Shown one piece after another: positions 54,209-64,000 of a stretch of DNA of 64,000 nt (the stretch's first letter is position 1; each line of letters starts with the position of its first letter). The position numbers and the translations under genes were made by a program. The notes under the pieces were generated by a model. It was not told where the DNA came from, did no database searches, and saw nothing but the letters and a program-made list of their open reading frames with translations. Source of the stretch: Cladopsammia gracilis (Eukaryota > Cnidaria > Anthozoa > Scleractinia > Dendrophylliidae); the NCBI GenBank assembly GCA_022457155.1, contig JAJGOT010000114.1, positions 575,001 to 639,000 on the forward strand, in the 5' to 3' direction.

Positions 54209-55195
54209 GTTACTTGGTCCTTTATACAGTACAGCATGCACACGAGAAGTCTCTCTCATTCTCTTTTCTCTCAGGGATAGTTGAGCGTACGAAAAAGCCT
54301 AGAGAGCGGGAGAGACAGCCACAAGCGACTTGCCTGACACGAGGAAACGCGCTCGCTCGCTTGTTTCCGCTCGTTAACTTTTGCTTAACAATAGAAAACT
54401 TGAGACCGCTCGTAGTCTGGAGATAGACATCAGAGTGCAGTTGTGATTTTACTGTACTAATTGCATGGATATTTTGTTTTCTTTTGTTTGTAATAGGCAC
54501 TTTAGGAACACTTTAATATCACGGACTACCAATCTAGTTAAGTCACTGTTTTAAATTGTATTGGGGTTCATTCAGGAAGTAGTGTCTAGAGCCGTGTGGC
54601 GGTATTACGGGGCTTCGCAATTTGCAAAATATTGGGGCACATATTACAAACCGAGTTAAATGTGGCTCAGAAAATTCCATCAAGGATCATAGGATTCGTA
54701 AGGTCTTATTTTTGAAACAGAGCATTCGATAATATCAAAATATTGTCGAACAGTCCCCGACTGGTCGATATACTAGCCAGTGGGTGAGCAATAAAACCAA
54801 TTGCGTCATTGAATAGAAACCTGTTGAAACCGGTTCCTAGGAGTCCTGTTTCTCATGTTTCTTATGTATCGAAAGCTTTGACGACTAGGAAACACAGATC
54901 GTTTTCATTTACGTAAGAAGTTTGTTTTTCTGGCTTTGACAGCAACATGCCCAGAGATGAGATGTTGCAGAGAATCTGACATCAACTAAAACGACTTAGC
55001 AAATTTTTTAAGCCTAACGATCTACAATAGCTGAATTCAATGGGACAAGGAACATTAAAAAAAAAAAAATAGAGAATAACTTTGTATGCGTCCGCCAATT
55101 GTTACACTATTATTAGTAAAATTGGTAAAAGGACACGAAAAAAATATACTGTCTCGGCCGAAATATCAAAATTTAGCTTTCCTAATTTCCATGTT

Positions 55196-55660
55196 GAGGG
55201 GGACATTGGGGATTTGCGGTGTTGCGGTGTTGCTTATTTTTTTATGCGGTGTTGCGGTGAATAAAATTCCAGTTTGCGGTGTTACGGTGATCTCAAACCC
55301 TACGGTGTGCGATGTTTGCGCTTTAAAGTCGGCGGTGTTCGGTGGAACGAAATTATCTGTTGCCGTTTCCTGTTTGACCCTAAATTTAGCCTGTATATAT
55401 GTTATTTATTCCGTACTTATTTGTTCGATATTTGTGAAAAGCACGTACCATTATGTTAAATTTGTAACAAAAAGCACTCCAATACTGTCTACTAACTTCT
55501 AGTTAATCTTCAATACTCTGCTGGTCGCCAATCCTAAGCCTTTTTCATGGTAACTTGACAAAAAAGATATATTGCGGTGACGGTGTTTCGTCGACTTTTC
55601 TTGCCGTGATGCGGTGTTCGGTAATTTTTTTTTGCCGTGTTGCCCCCCAATGTCCCCCTC
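55196..55660. mobile_element. MITE with GCGGTGT motif repeats and 6-bp flanking duplication
   Basis: Ends GAGGGGGACATTGGGG and CCCCAATGTCCCCCTC, flanked by CATGTT on both sides (55190-55195, 55661-55666). GCGGTGTTGCGGTG-like units occur near both ends. The frame at 55086-55502 runs through it and is not called. Confidence 0.75.
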
Positions 55661-56687
55661 CATGTTAAATAACACCAAATATACATTCATTGGATACTGA
55701 AAAGATTCTACTGAGCAAAACGGAAAGAGTAGTTTCTGGGTCCTGGTTTGAGTTTATTAATCGTAGTTTGTCTTTTTAGTTCTTTTGTTGCTTCCTATTT
55801 TAACATAATTAAGCAAGGTTAAGCAATCTCCTGGCCATTATTGTGCCTTGAGCTGATATTGACGGAACATTAGAAAAGTTATAGGGGGTGGGTAGGTGGG
55901 GATTTTTAAGCTCGCATGAATTTTTTTTCCTCCCGGTCCGGGAGTTTTTTGGTTTTGTGGTTAAGTCTTCTTTTTCTTTTTTTGTGTTGGTTGCTGTGCA
56001 TAATTTTTTGGTATTAAGCCCACCCTCCCCCCACCCCCCCATACCCCATAACTTTTTGGTCCGTCCCATCCTTTGACAATCACGTGACAAGGGACTTGTG
56101 CGTCATGATCCATTTTGTGCATGACGTCTGAATACTAAAATAGACGGGACACGTACCGAACTTCACTTCTCGCTGAAAGCAGCTGAATTGGATATAAGTT
56201 AATTCATCGAAGTTGACTTCATTGATCGTGTATCTCTCGCCCGCTAGTCTGGATAAATAGGTTAGTATTTTGCTGCTTCATCAACAGTAAATTAAGCTGT
56301 CATAAGCTTTTAAAAATACATCTCCCGAGCTGTAAATGGTACGCAGTTTTGTGAATTGAATGCATAACTTTGAATCTAGCTGCAAATGATCGAGTGCACA
56401 ACGCCAGAGTTATTTTAAAAACGTTCCACTCGATTCTACGATTCTACATTTCTACGATTCTACATTTATGACATGTAGCAACTAATACAGTACATATTTA
56501 TATATAATTTCGTTTATATTTTATTATTCAAACAGAGACCCAAGGTCCAAAACGTTAGCATTGACATTGTAATAATTTGAACTACATCATCATACTGTTG
56601 GATCGGAGAGGAAGAGTTTATAAATAACAAAACAAAGGACAAGAATATTGCCACAGGAAGGTCTTAAATTGGTGCAATACAACAATT

Positions 56688-57023
56688 ATGAGTTATCCAA
56701 CGGCCCCTCCGCCATACAATCCGAACGCTCCTCAGCAACAAGGCAGCGCTGTTGGATTTGAACAGTATCAACAAGGCAGCGCTTATCCACCACCTCCACC
56801 GCCATATTCAACGCATCCGTATCAACAAGCACCTTATCTACAGCAACAATATGGCCATTACCAGCCGTATGGTCAGCCACATCATGTGTACACCGAGCAG
56901 CCTAAAACTGTTTATGTCTACGACGACCAACACAACCGACGAAGGAACGACAACGATGCAGCCGAATGTTTTCTTTGGGGACTCTGCGCTGCTTGCTTGT
57001 GTTGCTGTTTGCTTGACAGCTAA
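56688..57023 (+). CDS. CYSTM-type cysteine-rich small membrane-associated protein, paralogue 2
   Basis: 111 codons, intronless. MSYPTAPPPYNPNAPQQQG opens a Pro/Tyr/Gln-rich region (PPPPPPYSTHPYQQAPYLQQ). It is followed by EQPKTVYVYDDQHNRRRND, the KT-VYVxxDQRR block typical of animal CYSTM1 proteins, and the C-terminal cysteine cluster LCAACLCCCLLDS. Length and order match CYSTM1-like proteins (about 100 residues). Such proteins are thought to attach to membranes through the cysteine-rich end; the precise function is unknown. The 17102 paralogue shares VYT(D/E)QP, the VYDD block and LCAACLCC. A 5' UTR exon may end near 56261 (ATAG|GTTAGT); this is speculative. Confidence 0.85.
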   Translation: MSYPTAPPPYNPNAPQQQGSAVGFEQYQQGSAYPPPPPPYSTHPYQQAPYLQQQYGHYQPYGQPHHVYTEQPKTVYVYDDQHNRRRNDNDAAECFLWGLCAACLCCCLLDS

Positions 57024-57202
57024 GCATTGTTTATAAAAACTGAGAAAATAGATGGTTGGAACTGGGGGAAATCCTAGTTTTAAAGATCTGGTACATTTGA
57101 AGATTGAGATGGACATTTTTTATATCGTGTTTGTTTCTTTTAATTACATTCACTTTCGACTCAAACAATTTGCCAAATTCTGTTTGGCTTGATTTGAATT
57201 TG

Positions 57203-57208
57203 AATAAA
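57203..57208 (+). terminator. Candidate poly(A) signal for CYSTM paralogue 2
   Basis: AATAAA 180 bases after the TAA stop at 57021-57023. The first canonical hexamer in the 3' flank. Confidence 0.55.
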
Positions 57209-57291
57209 TTAACAGGTTATATCTGCCATTGGCAGGTTGATTAACTAATTAAGAGTAAGTTTGCTATTTCTGCATGCATGTAGGTACATGG

Positions 57292-57589
57292 CAGTGGCGT
57301 AGCCAGCCTATAGGCCCGTAGGCCCGATATACAAATTTTTCAGCCCAGTCGTGTTACATTTTTAAGAATTGGAAATGAAAAATTCAAATCCATTCTCTTT
57401 CATTAAATATTAGGATTTCGGTGCTGTCAAGATACACATAAAATCACCAGAAAGTGAAGGATAAAGCATTTTCAAGGGCCAATATTGACAAAGTTTCCGG
57501 AGGAACACGCCCTCGGAATCCGCTAGAAGCAGCCCTTGCTGGCCGGATGGCCAGGCCTACAACTCTTCTAAAAGCTGGCTACGCACCTG
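57292..57589. mobile_element. hAT-like MITE with CAGTGGCGTAGCCAGC ends
   Basis: Ends CAGTGGCGTAGCCAGC and GCTGGCTACGCACCTG, with CATGG on both sides (57287-57291, 57590-57594). The interior includes GTTTCCGGAGGAACACG and a CAGGCCTAC segment shared with the fragment at 44000. Confidence 0.8.
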
Positions 57590-57594
57590 CATGG

Positions 57595-58596
57595 GGAAAC
57601 AGATGGAATTAATTTTCTATGCCAATTATCAGAAAGGTTCTGAAAAACCACAATAGCAAATTTTGAAGACAGTTGAACCTGAAATTTTCAGCTGTATGTA
57701 TGTAGACACCCTTCGCTAAGCTTACAGTACATTGGCCATTGGCAACATTCGAAAATGTCATATCCATAAATTTCATGGTAAAACATATAAAGTGGACAAA
57801 TTTATGTCTGTATTTTGGCAAAATGGTAAAGTATATTGGCCCTTTCTCGATATATCAACAACAAAGGCTTAGCAGTCTATGAATAAGGTATTCCATAAAA
57901 TGATTCAACACAAAAGATAAAATTAACCTAACAATGGATAAAAAGAACAAGGTATTGTTGTCTTTCATTCAATGTTGATATATCGAGAAGCTGAAGTGCA
58001 TACATTTAGCATAACAAAACCACGATTTTCAGGTTGTTAACATGTACAAATTGAGAAGTGTTTATTCAGCATTTGCCACTTTAATTCACAACTATTTTAT
58101 ATTTGTGACTATTATCTCTGCTATTTGGGTTTTCAGACACCTTATACCATAATAATTACTTTTGACTCCAAGAATTATTACCTAGCCCAATTTTGTACAT
58201 GTAGTTATCATTTCTGAGATAGACTGCTAGTTGTCCCTCTTCAGCAAGTCAAGCAGGAAAGAATATCACAAAAACGAGCTTGTCAACTTCCCCAGTAGTA
58301 CCCCCTCTGCTCACATTAGTTTTGCTCGCTCAGTTGATTGCCGGTCATGTGATTTGCCCACCCACTTGACTATTCCAAGAGGGGCTGCTAGCGGTATTTA
58401 ATGAGAGGACGAAATCCAGAAACCATGTCTATTTCTTGGTGCTCCTTGGGCCTCATTATAAAGTTTGTAGAGACAAATTTTTTGTCCAGAAATGCAGGCA
58501 GAGGGTGGCCATGCTACTCTATGACTGGTATCACAAAGTGTCCTCCACTATAAAAGTTCACCAAAATGCATGAAATTCTGTCACATATGAAGTAAT
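57595..58596. other. Intergenic, nothing recognised
   Basis: AT-rich DNA 3' of CYSTM paralogue 2. TCTCGATATATCAACA and its complement TGTTGATATATCGAGA (about 57845 and 57972) bracket about 150 bases as a possible small foldback. No gene was recognised. Confidence 0.45.
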
Positions 58597-58750
58597 AGAT
58601 GGTTTTGATGTTACGTCACGGCGGCCATGTTGGTGTACAACTACAAAAGAATTTTAATGAACTTCTTTTGTTATGTACACCAACATGGCCACCATGGCCT
58701 TTGTCATTTGAGTCCCACAGGACTGAAGGTCATGTGAGTGAAAACCATCT
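58597..58750. mobile_element. Foldback MITE
   Basis: Ends AGATGGTTTTGA and TGAAAACCATCT, with an inner stem GCCATGTTGGTGTAC and GTACACCAACATGGC. Confidence 0.65.
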
Positions 58751-60682
58751 ATATGAAAACAACAAACAACTTTGTCAAATATGAAGTACTTGTTAAACAA
58801 TACTTGCCCGCATTTCTGGACATAAGTCTGTTTGTAGGAGCAACTTCTCATGTGTTCATATACTTTTGGTGAATTATGTATACAACGCAAAAGTGTTAGA
58901 GGATCAGTGAAACCTGTTAAACGTTTTTACCTTTCAGCGAGAAAAAATATGCCGACAGGCCGGAACAACTTTCAGAAAGAATTTGTACTTCTTAGGCGTG
59001 AAAATCAACGTGAGCTACGCCCACAAAATGAGTTTCTGGTACCTCGTAGGCTGTTGTTCACCCCGTCAATTTTATGTAGGAGTGCCACCCCCCTCCCAGT
59101 AACTTTAATGTAGAGTTGTGTGGTTCAAGTGTTCTTTAACAACTAAATAGGCCATTTTCATGGTGGCATTATTTACTGCCAGTACCAGAATCCTTCAGTT
59201 GTTTGTTTTCTCATGTAAATTAGGACTATTGTTTTTTAAGCTCAACTGGGATTACAAATAAGAAAGAAAAAACGAAATGAATTTGGATTGTTGTAGTTAT
59301 GTAATATGAGGCCATCATGAAAATCGCCTATTGATATTTATGTTTGAGAAGTTTGTATTATAATTTAAGTATAGCTGAGTGATTTTGTATTCAATACTTC
59401 ATCAGGGTTGACATTCATGTAAATTTAACATCGATTATAATAAAAGAAATTCCTTATAACATTCTCCTTCCCGATTTTTCTAGGAAGATCAAAGGAGACT
59501 CTGCAAGCAGGGTATCAAATAATAGAAATGAATAAATAAGTAATTAAATAAAACCTATATTATATTTCTCATAACAGTAACAAATAAATATAACTAGCAG
59601 TAATCACAGATTATGGAGACGCGTTCGAAGGAATTTCCGGCGGAAATGAGCCCCTGAAAAAAAAAACAATAGGGGCAGCCATTTGGAAAACCGTCTACCA
59701 AAAGATCTTAAATTTTGCGGCACATAAACCACAGGACAACCAACACGAAATTAGGATTGCGTTCTTCGAACGCGATAAATTAAAATAAAATGAAATGAAA
59801 GTGACTAGGATGCTTGTACCGTTTAAAAGATAAAGATTTTGTCTTTAGTTGTACCCATCAGGTTACCTTTTAAAATTATGAAATGGTAGAAGTTAAGGTG
59901 GCTCCTAATAGTTTAAACATTCCCATCATGATACATCTATGATATTCAATCACAGCTACACCAGTAAAATTAAGAGAAAATGTTTAGTACAGGTTTGTAA
60001 ACACTTAACTAATAAACAAATTTAGGTGGCTGCGACGTCAAAATTTGTTACCATGGCAACGTCAAAAGAGGCCAAAAGACCCCATTTTCAACCTTTTGAG
60101 GCTAATAACTTCAAAACTGCTCGGTGAAATTTTTTGATTTTTATATATTTTTGTCCTATAAACATAACAAACATCTGGCAATTTTGAAAAAAATCTGTAC
60201 ATAGGATTCAGAGATATGTCATTTTTACATAAATTTAAGGTAGCTCTGAACTCTATGTACAGAATTTGTAAAAAAATTGTTAAAATGTTTCTCTTGCCGA
60301 TAAAACAAAAATATATCGAAAACAAAAACTTTTACCGTGTAGTTTATAAGTTATTATCTTCAAATGGTCCAAAATAGCGTATTTTTGACCTCTTTCACGT
60401 TGCCATGGCAACGAATGACGACGTCATTTGGATACCACTTTGTTGACTGATAAAAGATTTACTGTTTTCAAGTAAAAGATTTTTAGCCACACCATCGGGC
60501 TAGCTGTAATGTAATGCAAAAGACGAGAGAGCTGAACAATATCGAACCAAATGGCAATAAAACCAACTCTATTGCTAATAAAAATAGTGAAAGTGCTTGT
60601 GAGTGTTTTCACTTTGGTGCCTCTTAGATGTAAAAAATAAATAGGGACCACACCCTTATCAGGAGCTTATTACCCCTACGTG
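58751..60682. other. Intergenic, only repeat fragments recognised
   Basis: Contains an inverted fragment of the element at 11420 (about 59600-59770, sharing TTTCCGGCGGAAATGA), and the paired motif GTTGCCATGGCAAC near 60045 and 60400 that may mark an element of about 480 bases. No domain-bearing frame. Confidence 0.5.
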
Positions 60683-61420
60683 TGGAGGCGCGGACTTTCA
60701 ACCTGAAGGTCGGTGGTTCGAGCCTGGTCTCTGCCGTCGTGTTGTTTCCTTGGACAAGAAACTTTGCTCCACATTGTCTCTCTCTCCACCCAGGTGTATA
60801 AATGGGTACATTGCCAGTGTGTTGTTTCCTTAGACAAGAACCTTTACTCCACATTGTCTCTCTTCACCCAGGTATACATTGCCAGTGTGTTGTTTCCTTA
60901 GACAAGAAACTTTACTCCACATTGTCTCTCTCCACCCAGGTGTATAAATGGGTACACTGCCAGTGTGTTGTTTCCTTAGACAAGACACTTTACTTCACAT
61001 TGTCTCTCTCCACTAAGGTGTATAAATGGGTACATTGCCAGTGTGTTGTTTCCTTAGACAAGACACTTTACTCCACATTGTCTCTCTCCACCCAGGTGTA
61101 TAAATGGGTACATTGCCAGTTTGTTGTTTCCTTAGACAAGAAACTTTGCTCCACATTGTCTCTCTCCACCCAGGTGTATAAATGGGTACATTGCCAGTGT
61201 GTTGTTTCCTTAGACAAGACACTTTACTCCACATTGTCTCTCTCCACCCAGGTGTATAAATAGGTGCATTGCCAGTGTGTTGTTTCCTTAGACAAGAAAC
61301 TTTACTCCACATTGTCTCTCTCCACTCAGGTATATAAATGGGTACAGGCGACAAAATGCTGGGGGTAACCCTGCGATGGACTAGCATCCCATCCAGGGGG
61401 GAGTAGCAATATTCCTAGTC
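60683..61420 (+). mobile_element. tRNA-derived SINE with body expanded to an eight-unit minisatellite
   Basis: The head GTGTGGAGGCGCGGACTTTC lacks the A box present at 7735-7755 but keeps the B box GGTTCGAGCCTGG. The body unit of about 78 bases (GTGTTGTTTCCTTAGACAAG, CCACATTGTCTCTCTCCACC, GGTGTATAAATGGGTACA) starts at about 60738, 60819, 60887, 60966, 61043, 61120, 61199 and 61277. The tail GGGGGTAACCCTGCGATGG and CATCCCATCCAGGGG follows. The repeat frames on both strands are not genes. Confidence 0.9.
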
Positions 61421-61540
61421 GCTTCATGCTACAGAAACTGGGTTAAGCTCCAGCCGTGTGAGCCATCCATGGCTTGTGTGTGACTTTACCTTTACCTTTA
61501 CCTTACACCCATATATGCATGTTACAAGTAGTAGTGGTAG

Positions 61541-61783
61541 TGGCAGTGGCAGAGCAGTGGTGGCGGTGGTGGTGGTGGTGGTGGTGGTGGTGGTGGTGGT
61601 GGTGGTAGTAGTGGTGGTAGTGGCAGAGGTAGTGGTGGTAGAGGTAGTGGTGGTAGTGGTAGTAGAAGTAGCAGTGGTAGCAGTGGTAGTAGTGGTAGTA
61701 GTGGTAGTAGTGGTAGCAGTGGTAGTAGTGGTAGTAGTGGTAGTAGTGGTAGTAGTGGTAGTAGTAGTAGTAGTAGTAGTAGC

Positions 61784-61879
<96 letters not shown>

Positions 61880-61895
61880 GGTGGTGGTGGTGGTG

Positions 61896-61926
<31 letters not shown>

Positions 61927-61975
61927 AGTAGTAGAATAGTAGTAGTAGAGTAGTAGAGTAATAGTAGTAGTAGTA
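61541..61975 (+). repeat. (GGT)n/(AGT)n microsatellite
   Basis: More than 400 bases of GGT, GTAGTG and AGT units immediately after the SINE. All frames on both strands are open over long stretches, which explains the spurious poly-Val, poly-Thr and poly-Leu frames. Confidence 0.95.
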
Positions 61976-62589
61976 ATCACCAGCATCCCCACCCACTAAT
62001 TACACTTAATGCAATAGCTGACTGTTCATCTGCACGCTTAATCTGACTCATCCCCAGCCGTCTCTCTTGACAAGACGTGGAAGACGCGCGTGGGGGATAG
62101 ACGCGGAACGAGAGAAGCGCAACCGAAGGGAAAGATGGGCCTCGCACTCCCCCCGGCCACGCTTCTCTCGTTAACATATCTACCTGGATTTTTGAAAACG
62201 ATATCGCCCTAAGTAAGCGTTTGTGAGTGTGCTTGGCCTTGTTTTGCATGTCGTTCAAAACTATCTCTAAACCCTACAATATAAAAACTAAAGACTGTTT
62301 TGCTAGTCTTTTTTTTTCTCTCGCTCTCGCTTCCTTTCCCTCTTCTCTCTCTTCTCTGTGATTTTCGGACTGATCGGGATCATAAAAACCCTTGTTTGGG
62401 CTAGTTGTAGTGAAATTGCGTAAATTTTCGTTGATCACGTATTCCAAAATACAGCTATATATACATGAATGGGAGATTGAGAGACAGGTTCCGCTCATCA
62501 GTGCAGTGGGAGGGGGGGGGGGGGGGGGTACCCTGCAAATTTTTGGATGGGGGTGTGCCGCTGGAACTCTGAGACCGACCATTTTTTAG

Positions 62590-62966
62590 CGCCATTTTGC
62601 AACCCTATTCTAGACTAAACACCGAAAATCCCTACCCCATCCTAGACCTATTCCAGACTCACTATTTTCCAGAAACTCGTTCACTGTCCCCGGGACTGTC
62701 ATGAGTTATTAGTTAACAGGGGTCAGTAACAATGCCGTACTGCCGCCGTACCGATATTTAAATTCCATTTGCATGTAAACCTTGTGTAGAATAAATTCTT
62801 CACGCAACTGATTAGTTTCGTGGAAAATGATACCCTATTCTAGACCAAAAATCTCTGATTACTATACCCTATCCCATGCAGACTAAACTGCCTGAAAGCC
62901 ACACCCTTCACAGCGGCACATACTCTTATAGCTCATATATGGGAGTAACCCCCCCCCCCCCCCCCC
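62590..62966. repeat. CCCTATTCTAGACC-type dispersed repeat, copy 2
   Basis: Same order as 15280-15560: ACCCTATTCTAGAC units, ATACCCTATCCCA, CAGACTAAACTGC, ACCCTTCAC and a terminal C-run at 62950-62966. Confidence 0.7.
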
Positions 62967-63177
62967 GGGTGCAGTATGCATTTATGAAAAGAGTATGACA
63001 CGAAGTGCGACGGCTGATACCGACTAATGCGCGAAATATTCACGAACAGGCTCCGTAATGTTTCTACATCATAATTGCACGTGCAAAGCGCTGTCTGGTA
63101 AAATACGTACACTATTTTGCAACGCGCGCATTGTTCTTTATACTGCCGTGATGAAGTGTTGACAATAGCCCGTGCAT

Positions 63178-63352
63178 AGGCGGCGGAGTAGCAGTTGAGG
63201 AGTAGCAGGCGGAGTAGAGTTGCAAAGAGGTTTGCTCGTGTCAACGAACTACGCAAAGGACATCTTGGAAACAGGAGAAATTTGAGTAGGGGCCTATGCG
63301 CTTGGCTTGGTGTACGATGAGCCCCCCGACGTTTCAAAACGGTCCGCCGCCT
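63178..63352. mobile_element. AGGCGGCGGAG-ended MITE, second copy
   Basis: Ends AGGCGGCGGAG and GGTCCGCCGCCT, with AGAGGTTTGCTCGTG, CAACGAACTACGCAAAGGAC and GACGTTTCAAAACG as in the element nested at 10043. The minus-strand frame 62933-63337 spans this and the C-run and is not a gene. Confidence 0.65.
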
Positions 63353-63532
63353 TTGCGGCGTGGATTAAAATTAGTATAATTACCATAAATATATTTTTGC
63401 ATTCGTGTTTCCTCGAGAAGCCTTCGGAAGCGTAAAAACAAGCAATTTTGTGTCCAAGAACTCAGCTCGGATAAAGAATTTCATGAGATGACACGGCTTG
63501 GAGGTAAACTAGGTGTATTGTATATTGTCTTG

Positions 63533-63712
63533 ATTCAACACATTGATACACTGCCCAAATATGGTCAAAAAGTTATCGATATACGCTATGTCTTCATGAC
63601 GTATATCCAACGATGGCGGTAAATTTCGCATTTTGACAAGAGAATGCAAAAATGACGGACCGGCCTCGATATTTTTTCTTCAAACTGTGCTTTGTTATCA
63701 ATGTGTTGAATT
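63533..63712. mobile_element. Probable inverted-repeat element
   Basis: TTCAACACATTGATA and TATCAATGTGTTGAA are inverted, 180 bases apart, with an internal GATATACGC/GCGTATATC-like pair. Nothing recognised from 63713 to the window end. Confidence 0.5.
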
Positions 63713-64000
63713 ATAAAACTATTATAGCGCGAAAGCGCGCGTGATATCGCTTAATTCTTAGCCGACGAGGCCGAAACATTTTTAAATAGGCTTTCAAAAG
63801 GAAGATATGAGGCTTCAAATTCTAGCATGGACAATTTTACTCCTTTAAAAGCTAATAACTTTTAATTAAAGTTGAAATCAAAAAAGGCTTTAGATATGAC
63901 ACAATAGAGATTCTGACAGATCAGTGAGTGGTGAAATCAACTTGCTTTTTCTTTTCGAGGAGCAAGGTGGACACAAAATCATGTTTTACAAATTTTAACT

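Noticed and set aside
60713..61387. 153-residue plus and 124-residue minus frames with QCVVSLDK-type repeats
   Set aside because: Translations of the expanded SINE body; the 78-base period keeps frames open by chance.
61424..61996. poly-Thr, poly-Val and poly-Leu/Pro frames of up to 190 residues
   Set aside because: They are translations of the GGT/AGT microsatellite on both strands.
62933..63337. 134-residue minus-strand frame with Cys residues
   Set aside because: It spans the AGGCGGCGGAG MITE and a C-run that translates as poly-Gly; a related sequence occurs at 10043 as repeat DNA.
1..64000. CRISPR arrays or prokaryotic operons
   Set aside because: No regularly spaced short direct repeats with unique spacers, and the genes show eukaryotic introns and poly(A) signals. 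The tandem arrays are contiguous, without spacers.

Overview
This window looks like nuclear DNA from a cnidarian, most likely a stony coral. It is AT-rich, has multi-exon genes with GT-AG introns, secreted modular proteins of the kind found in coral matrix and skeletal proteomes, and a very dense load of short inverted-repeat transposons. The organism call is an inference from gene style; nothing in the sequence names a species.

Layout. (1) 1-9221, plus strand: the 3' part of a SPARC/osteonectin-family gene. Its visible first exon encodes more than 60 copies of a nine-residue Ser/Glu-rich repeat. Four small exons follow, encoding the follistatin-Kazal domain, the helical and EF-hand parts of the extracellular calcium-binding (EC) domain, and an acidic tail. 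(2) 9222-16500: intergenic, filled with piggyBac-like and hAT-like miniature elements, one tRNA-Thr-like sequence and a 182-bp tandem repeat. (3) 17102-17389, plus: a small CYSTM-type cysteine-rich protein. (4) 17400-22076: intergenic MITEs. (5) 22077-50093, plus: a 28-kb gene for a secreted mosaic protein, reconstructed as eight exons with a consistent phase chain: signal peptide, F5/8C (discoidin), PAN/Apple, EGF, calcium-binding EGF, and a fibrinogen-like/GGGW C-terminal region. Its largest intron (about 16 kb) contains a fivefold tandem array of a roughly 1.74-kb unit with a PIF/Harbinger-like element encoding a MADF domain, a 2.03-kb foldback element, an apparently frameshifted secreted-protein gene, and a minus-strand uncharacterised gene. 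(6) 50100-56600: repeats. (7) 56688-57023, plus: a second CYSTM paralogue. (8) 57024-64000: repeats, including a tRNA-derived SINE whose body has expanded into an eight-unit minisatellite, followed by a long GGT/AGT microsatellite.

Biology. The SPARC-like and F5/8C-PAN-EGF-fibrinogen-like genes both encode secreted calcium- or matrix-interacting modular proteins. A role in extracellular matrix or skeleton is plausible but inferred. The CYSTM pair are small cysteine-rich, membrane-associated proteins flanking the mosaic gene. Most remaining sequence is mobile-element debris. Several nested insertions can be resolved from target-site duplications, and some have an empty-site copy elsewhere in the window. 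No operon-like, CRISPR or viral structure was seen.
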